NCBI RefSeq assembly: GCF_007747795.1
Contig: NZ_CP036275.1
Span: forward strand, 1,192,501-1,256,500
Direction: 5' to 3'
DNA from: Maioricimonas rarisocia
GTDB lineage: Bacteria; Planctomycetota; Planctomycetia; Planctomycetales; Planctomycetaceae
DNA length: 64,000 bases
The position numbers and the translations under genes are program-made. The notes beneath the pieces were generated by a model that worked only from the letters and a program-made list of their open reading frames with translations, was not told the DNA's origin and did not search any database. Shown piece by piece: positions 59,778 to 64,000 of this stretch (within the stretch, counting starts at the first letter, position 1; every line of letters begins with the position of its first letter).

Positions 59778-59870
59778 GTGAAGAACCGTCCGATTGAGAT
59801 TCTGCTGATGAGTATTGTCGCCGTGCTGGCTTCGTTCGTCGCGTTCGGAGAGCTGTTCGGCACGATGTAG
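59778..59870 (+). CDS. Candidate 30-residue single-span membrane peptide
   Basis: GTG start at 59778 with GGAGG 7 bases upstream; stop TAG at 59868-59870. The peptide begins VKNRPIEILLMSIVAVL (initiator Met in practice) and ends AFGELFGTM: a short basic N-terminus, one hydrophobic helix of about 17 residues and a short acidic tail, the form of small regulatory or complex-stabilising membrane peptides. It lies alone between fumC and the FHA gene. No homologue is recalled. The strong ribosome-binding site is the main support. Confidence 0.5.
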   Translation: MKNRPIEILLMSIVAVLASFVAFGELFGTM

Positions 59871-60137
59871 TCATGTTCGCGGATCCATGGCCGTTCGAGT
59901 ACGCCGGGCTGGGGGAATCCCCGGGCGGCGTCTATGTCTCCGGGGAGGGCTGTCCCCGAAGGTATGTCAGCGGTCGGACAGGCGAACCGGTACGATCCGG
60001 ACAATGTTCCGGGCAATTTTCCGAGTCTTAACCACGCTGTTTGACCGCCGACGGTTTCGCCTGCTACCGTCCCCGCTTCTGGTCATTCCCCGCTGGCTGC
60101 GCTAGCCGGCGGTTTCCTGCTGCTTGCTGCGGGCGCA

Positions 60138-60821
60138 ATGTTCGGCCTTCTGATACCGTGTGGGGGCGGCAAACCGATCGTCCTGCGAAGGGGCCATATC
60201 CTTGTTGGACGACGGCTGGAGTACGCCCCCGAAGACGGGAATCTTCCCGCTGCATCCGGACTCCACTGCGAGCTTGTTTACGACGAGCAGGGCTGGACTG
60301 TCCGTACGTTCCACGGTCCGCGCGGCATTCGTGTCCGGGTGAACGGGGCGCGTGTCGAAACGCGGCGGCTGGAGTCGGGCGATATTCTGTTTCTGGCCGG
60401 CCGCCGGTATCGCATCGAGTTCTCGCGGGTCGACCAGTTTCTGCCGGATTCGGATTTGTCACTGCCTGAGGCCCGTGGCGACGCGGACCCGGCTGCGTTC
60501 GACGTCCCCCGGGGCCTGCTGATCCCGCAGGGGGAGGGCCGTCGCTTCCCGCTCGTGAAGCCGACGATTGTCGTGGGGAGTGCGCGGGACAGCGATCTGG
60601 TACTGCCCGGGCTGACGGTGGCTCCGCACCACTGCCGTCTGGATTTCGAGGATGGCTGGTGGCGCGTCACCGACACGAGTCGCGGCCTCGGGATGCGGGT
60701 CGACCACATACCCGTTCAGGAGCACTGGCTCTATCCCGGCGACGTGCTGACGATTGCCATGTTTCGGTACGAACTGCATTATCCGGTCGGAGCGTCCCTG
60801 ACAGCGGGCGTTGCCCATTGA
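60138..60821 (+). CDS. Double FHA-domain protein
   Basis: 227 residues. Two FHA-like modules: the first about 15-95 (HILVGRRLEY, SGLHCELVYD, RGIRVRVNG), the second about 135-215 (TIVVGSARDSDLVLP, APHHCRLDFEDG, RGLGMRVDH). The second keeps the usual Gly-Ser/Arg/His core better than the first. It has no membrane segment and no enzyme domain, so it is probably an adaptor that binds phosphothreonine on partner proteins. It precedes the glycosylase gene by 57 bases. A Ser/Thr kinase partner is not visible in the window. Confidence 0.8.
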   Translation: MFGLLIPCGGGKPIVLRRGHILVGRRLEYAPEDGNLPAASGLHCELVYDEQGWTVRTFHGPRGIRVRVNGARVETRRLESGDILFLAGRRYRIEFSRVDQFLPDSDLSLPEARGDADPAAFDVPRGLLIPQGEGRRFPLVKPTIVVGSARDSDLVLPGLTVAPHHCRLDFEDGWWRVTDTSRGLGMRVDHIPVQEHWLYPGDVLTIAMFRYELHYPVGASLTAGVAH

Positions 60822-60878
60822 CTGTGACCCGGCTGTGGCCGCCGGCCGTCCCCGTCGCTGCAGCGGAGGCCGTAATGC

Positions 60879-61772
60879 ATGCCTGAACTTCCCGACATCG
60901 TCGTCTATGTCGAAGCACTCGATCGACGTGTGACCGGGGAGCTCCTGGAAACCGCCGCCGTCCATAACCCCTTCGTGTTGAGGACATTTGCGCCGGCACT
61001 GGACGAAGTGGTGGGAAAGCAGGTGCAGCAGGTCGCGCGTGTCGGCAAGCGGATTGCCGTTGGTCTGGAGGAGGATCTGTGGGTCGCTTTGCACCTGATG
61101 ATTGCCGGCCGCCTGCAGTGGAATGACGGCCCAGGGGAGGTTCGTCCGCGACGGGGGGATCTGGCGACGTTCCGGTTTTCGACCGGCACCCTCCGGTTTA
61201 CGGAGGCAGGGCGAAAGCACCGGGCGTCTCTGCATGTTCTGCAGGGGCCGGATGTATTGAGCGAACTCGATCCGGGCGGCCTGGACGTGCGTGAGTGTAC
61301 GCTGGCCGAATTTACGGCACGGATGCAGCAGAAGAACCAGACGGTCAAGCGGGCTCTGACGACGCCGGCACTGTTCAGCGGGATCGGAAACGCCTATTCC
61401 GACGAGATTCTGCATCGGGCGCAATTCTCGCCGTTCCGGTTGACGCAGAACGTCCGCCCGCCAGAATGGGAGCGTCTGTTCAGTGCCTCACGGGAAACGC
61501 TCGATGAGTGGACCAGCCGGCTGCGGGAGCAGACAGGTAGCGATTTTCCGAGAAAGGTGACGGCGTTTCGACCTGAGATGGCGGTTCACGGCCGGTTCGG
61601 AGAGGCTTGCCCGGTCTGCGGAGCAACGGTGCAGCGAATCTGCTATTCCGAGCGGGAGACGAGTTACTGTCCGACGTGTCAGACCGGAGGCAAGATTCTG
61701 GCGGACCGTTCGTTGTCGCGGCTGCTGAAATCGGACTGGCCGGCACGAATCGAGGAGTGGGAATCGCACTGA
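60879..61772 (+). CDS. Fpg/Nei-family DNA glycosylase
   Basis: 297 residues. The N-terminus MPELPD provides the catalytic Pro2 and Glu3 of the formamidopyrimidine/endonuclease VIII family, which excises oxidised bases and nicks at the abasic site. It continues with GKRIAVGLEEDLWVALHLMI, the H2TH region (TPALFSGIGNAYSDEILHRAQFS, with the substrate-contacting Asn) and a C-terminal zinc finger with Cys pairs in CPVCG and CPTCQ. Residues after PELPD diverge from typical MutM, so Fpg versus Nei specificity is open. It probably acts on 8-oxoguanine or oxidised pyrimidines. Confidence 0.93.
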   Translation: MPELPDIVVYVEALDRRVTGELLETAAVHNPFVLRTFAPALDEVVGKQVQQVARVGKRIAVGLEEDLWVALHLMIAGRLQWNDGPGEVRPRRGDLATFRFSTGTLRFTEAGRKHRASLHVLQGPDVLSELDPGGLDVRECTLAEFTARMQQKNQTVKRALTTPALFSGIGNAYSDEILHRAQFSPFRLTQNVRPPEWERLFSASRETLDEWTSRLREQTGSDFPRKVTAFRPEMAVHGRFGEACPVCGATVQRICYSERETSYCPTCQTGGKILADRSLSRLLKSDWPARIEEWESH

Positions 61773-61873
61773 CGGGCGTGATCCAGTGAACGAGCGGTGG
61801 CGGCGTTCCGCAGGTGTCGGTTCTGCGGGTCCGGCAGATCGTTCGGGGGCGCGGGAAGTCCGCCCGGTGCTCC

Positions 61874-61902
61874 TTGACAGAGCGCGCTGCTGTTCTTATC
61901 GT
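61874..61902 (+). promoter_or_regulatory. Strong sigma70 promoter of the nusA leader
   Basis: TTGACA at 61874-61879 (perfect -35), a 17-base spacer and TATCGT at 61897-61902. Transcription would start near 61909, giving a leader of roughly 330 bases before the nusA start codon. Confidence 0.7.
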
Positions 61903-61908
61903 TTAGGT

Positions 61909-62242
61909 GGTTGCTGAACTTCCGGGTACTGCAGCGCCGGCGCTTTCTGCGCGGAAGGTCTGCCGGAATTCTGCAGTTGATCCGTGGTTTGTGCGGTGGG
62001 CACATTCGCAGTCAGGTGCTCCGCCCGGTTCGGGCACCGCAAAGGGTCTCCAGGCGAAAGCGTGTAGCGAGGTCGCTCATGTAAGCGTTGGCGGAGAGAA
62101 AAGCCGGTGTTCTGCAGCCCGGGGTGGCCCACGGTAGTGGGTGCACAGGCGACTGAGTTGCGGAATGGGTCCCGGCTGTAGCGACGTGGCAAAAAGTGGG
62201 ACCTGAGCCCACTTTTTTTTTACCTTGAGGCGGTGGCAAGAG
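61909..62242 (+). ncRNA. Structured nusA leader RNA or independent small RNA
   Basis: No credible gene lies between the promoter and nusA. The transcript would open with a 50-base multi-part stem-loop at 61928-61977 (ACTGCAG with CTGCAGT, then CCGGC with GCCGG, then CTTTC with GGAAG). Further GC-rich pairings include GGTGC...GCACC near 62018-62038. It ends in the intrinsic terminator at 62191-62221. It may be a cis-acting attenuator of nusA or a separate small RNA of about 310 bases. I could not match it to 6S, SRP, tmRNA or RNase P RNA. Confidence 0.5.
62191..62221 (+). terminator. Strong intrinsic terminator directly upstream of nusA
   Basis: AAAAAGTGGG and CCCACTTTTT form a 10-bp stem around ACCTGAG, and nine T residues close and follow it (62213-62221). 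It ends only 21 bases before the nusA start codon, an attenuator position rather than that of an ordinary gene end. Confidence 0.85.
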
Positions 62243-63883
62243 ATGAATGGCACTGAGGTCCTGAGAATCGTCGATGCAATTCATCGCGACAAGAACATCG
62301 ACAAGGAGATCGTGTTCGAGGGGATCGAGCAGGCCATCCTTTCGGCTGCCCGCAAGCACTACGGCGAGGAACGGGATATTCGCGTTGTCATCGAACGCGA
62401 GAATGGACAGGTCGACGCCTGGCTGGATGGCGAAGAGATTCCCGCCGACGAGATCGAAATGCTCGGCCGGATTTCGGCGCAAACCGCCAAGCAGGTGATG
62501 ATTCAGAAGATTCGCGAAGCCGAACGCGATTCCCTGTTTGACGAGTTCGAAGAACAACGTGGCCAGCTCGTGACCGGCGTAATTACCCGGCTCGACCACG
62601 GCGTCGCCACCGTCAACATCGGGAAAGTGGAAGCACTGCTGCCTCGCAGCGAGCAGGTGCCCGGCGAATCGCACCGCGTCAACGAACGCGTGCGGGCCGT
62701 TATCCTGGATGTCCGCAAGTCCGGCAGCCGGGTGAAAATCATACTGTCGCGCGTTCATCCGGAACTGGTGCGGCGATTGTTCGAAGTCGAAATTCCCGAA
62801 GTGTCCGAACGGGTCATCGAGGTTCGTTCGCTGGCACGCGAAGCAGGTTACCGGTCGAAAGTTGCCGTCTCCTGCTATGATAACAGTATCGATTGTGTCG
62901 GAGCCTGCGTCGGCGTTCGCGGCAGCCGCATCAAGACGATTGTCGATGAGCTGGCCGGTGAACGGATCGACATCGTTCGCTGGAACGACTCGCTGCAGGT
63001 GCTGATCCCCAATGCCTTGCAGCCGGCCGAAGTTGAAGACGTGATCCTGTGCCCGATGCTGGGGCGGGTGATCGTCCTCGTGCGGGACGACCAGCTGTCG
63101 CTGGCGATCGGCAAGAAGGGGCAGAATGTCCGGCTGGCGTCGAAGCTGGTTGGCTGGGACATTGAGGTGATGACGCGGGACGAACTGGACGAGCAGCTCG
63201 ACCGCTCGGTCGAAGCCTTCAGCGTCGTGCCGCATGTGACCGAGGAGCTGGCCGAAATGCTGGTTTCTCAGGGCTTCTTCAGCTTCGATGACCTGTCGGT
63301 GATCGAGCCGGACCAGCTCGCGGAGCTGGGTGGCCTGACCCCCGAGCAGTGCGACGAAATCGTCGAGCATGCCGATCGTGAGAGCGAGCGGGAAGAGCAG
63401 GAAGCCGAACGTCGCAAGCAGGTCGAGCGACAGGCGCGGGCAGCAGGGATTCAGCCTCCACCGGCCCGGAAGTCGAGGGCGAGTGCAGAGGCGACTCCTG
63501 AAGAGGCGGCAGCCACCGCCGGGGAAGAGTCTGCTGGTGTGGATGAGGCCGTCGCATCGGAGACAGACGAAGCAGAGCCGGCGGTGACAGAATCGTCGGC
63601 CGATGCGACAGCAGAAGCCGCGGAAGAAGACGTGGAAACAGCAGAAGTCGAACCAACGGAATCAGAGGAAGCCGGCGAAGTCGCTGCAGAACAGACTGGT
63701 GAGGCCGTTGACGGGGCGGATGACGCCACGGTCCGAACGGAACAGCCGGTCGACGAACAGGCCACCTCCACACAACCGGTCGACAGTACGCCGACGGCCG
63801 CAGCAGGTGAAGGCGAGGCGGCAGACGACGAGGCTTCGGAAGCGGATCGCAAAGTGACGACACCCCAGGCGGAACAGGCTTGA
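62243..63883 (+). CDS. nusA: Transcription termination/antitermination factor NusA
   Basis: 546 residues from the ATG at 62243 ([12 protein letters not shown]). The RNA-polymerase-binding N-domain (about 1-125) precedes S1 (about 130-200, [14 protein letters not shown]), KH1 (about 225-290, with [15 protein letters not shown]) and KH2 (about 290-350, with [22 protein letters not shown]). A helix-hairpin-helix segment follows (about 350-390, [18 protein letters not shown]). The last 145 or so residues form an acidic Ala/Glu-rich, low-complexity tail not needed for the core fold. rimP, which often precedes nusA, is absent here. infB seems to begin about 90 bases downstream. Confidence 0.97.
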   Translation: MNGTEVLRIVDAIHRDKNIDKEIVFEGIEQAILSAARKHYGEERDIRVVIERENGQVDAWLDGEEIPADEIEMLGRISAQTAKQVMIQKIREAERDSLFDEFEEQRGQLVTGVITRLDHGVATVNIGKVEALLPRSEQVPGESHRVNERVRAVILDVRKSGSRVKIILSRVHPELVRRLFEVEIPEVSERVIEVRSLAREAGYRSKVAVSCYDNSIDCVGACVGVRGSRIKTIVDELAGERIDIVRWNDSLQVLIPNALQPAEVEDVILCPMLGRVIVLVRDDQLSLAIGKKGQNVRLASKLVGWDIEVMTRDELDEQLDRSVEAFSVVPHVTEELAEMLVSQGFFSFDDLSVIEPDQLAELGGLTPEQCDEIVEHADRESEREEQEAERRKQVERQARAAGIQPPPARKSRASAEATPEEAAATAGEESAGVDEAVASETDEAEPAVTESSADATAEAAEEDVETAEVEPTESEEAGEVAAEQTGEAVDGADDATVRTEQPVDEQATSTQPVDSTPTAAAGEGEAADDEASEADRKVTTPQAEQA

Positions 63884-63975
63884 GATGTGGGACCTGTCTG
63901 AGGTGTTGTTAGCAGCGTGCGATCGGCAGGATCGGATCAACTCGGCGGAAGAAGCGAGTAAAGAGAGGGCATCGC

Positions 63976-64000
63976 TTGAAGATTCGGATTTTCGCTCTGG
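63976..64000 (+). CDS. infB: Probable translation initiation factor IF-2, first codons only
   Basis: A TTG start at 63976 opens a frame reading (M)KIRIFAL up to the window edge. IF-2 N-termini in this phylum commonly begin with this kind of MKIRIFAL sequence, and infB follows nusA in most bacteria. Only eight codons are visible, so this is provisional. Confidence 0.5.

Noticed and set aside
61909-62221. Possible 6S, SRP, tmRNA or RNase P RNA gene upstream of nusA
   Set aside because: I searched by eye for the conserved cores (for example GAGGAAAGTCCGG of RNase P and the SRP GGAAG-type tetraloop arm) and found none in the right context; kept only as an unassigned structured leader.

Overview
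The window reads as a chromosomal segment of a planctomycete (order Planctomycetales; genus not assignable by eye). The evidence is GC-rich DNA, a Planctomycete-cytochrome-C/DUF1549/DUF1553 protein paired with a Tat-exported DUF1501 protein, a YTV-repeat envelope protein, giant secreted beta-rich proteins with C-terminal membrane helices, and a FHA-GAF-sigma54 activator. I found no phage, insertion sequence, CRISPR array, rRNA or tRNA.

Layout. 1-1563 (-): 3'-truncated sigma54 enhancer-binding protein. 2396-2872 (-): exported thioredoxin-like protein. 3202-8800 (-): a Gld-type ABC operon (ATPase, GldF-GldG fusion, DUF4340 protein) closed by an intrinsic terminator. 9198-11837 (-): membrane-anchored SurA/PpiD-like protein, divergent from topA (12202-14847, +). 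15029-22016 (+): beta-helix/SGNH fusion, PSCyt1-DUF1549-DUF1553 protein, DUF1501 protein. 22648-26098 (-): a 32-residue basic peptide resembling ribosomal protein bL37, then (in transcription order) acyl carrier protein, FabF and a FabF-like protein lacking the catalytic Cys. 26686-36444 (+): two giant secreted proteins. 36684-41406 (+): a YhaO/SbcD-like protein that has lost its metal ligands, next to a YhaN/SbcC-like ATPase carrying two C-terminal helix-hairpin-helix modules. 41654-43836 (+): Bpt and a CCA/poly(A) nucleotidyltransferase. 43868-46519 (-): DUF900 lipoprotein hydrolase and YTV protein. 47332-51430 (-): two CNNM/CBS proteins and an ABC permease. 51681-53210 (-): large exported protein of unknown function. 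53607-63883: proA, an export lipoprotein, OsmC, fumC, a 30-residue membrane peptide, a double-FHA protein, a Fpg/Nei glycosylase and nusA, with the first codons of infB at the edge.

Four intergenic stretches (22.0-22.6, 46.8-47.3, 54.9-55.4 and 57.0-57.3 kb) are built from the same short palindromic modules in different orders, a dispersed repeat family rather than genes.

The points most worth following up are the catalytically dead nuclease/ATPase pair with an unusual four-cysteine arrangement, the ACP-KS-KS(Cys-less) set that resembles a minimal type II PKS, the giant secreted proteins, the structured nusA leader ending in a terminator 21 bases before the start codon, and the palindromic repeat family. 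All assignments come from reading the sequence; no database search was possible.
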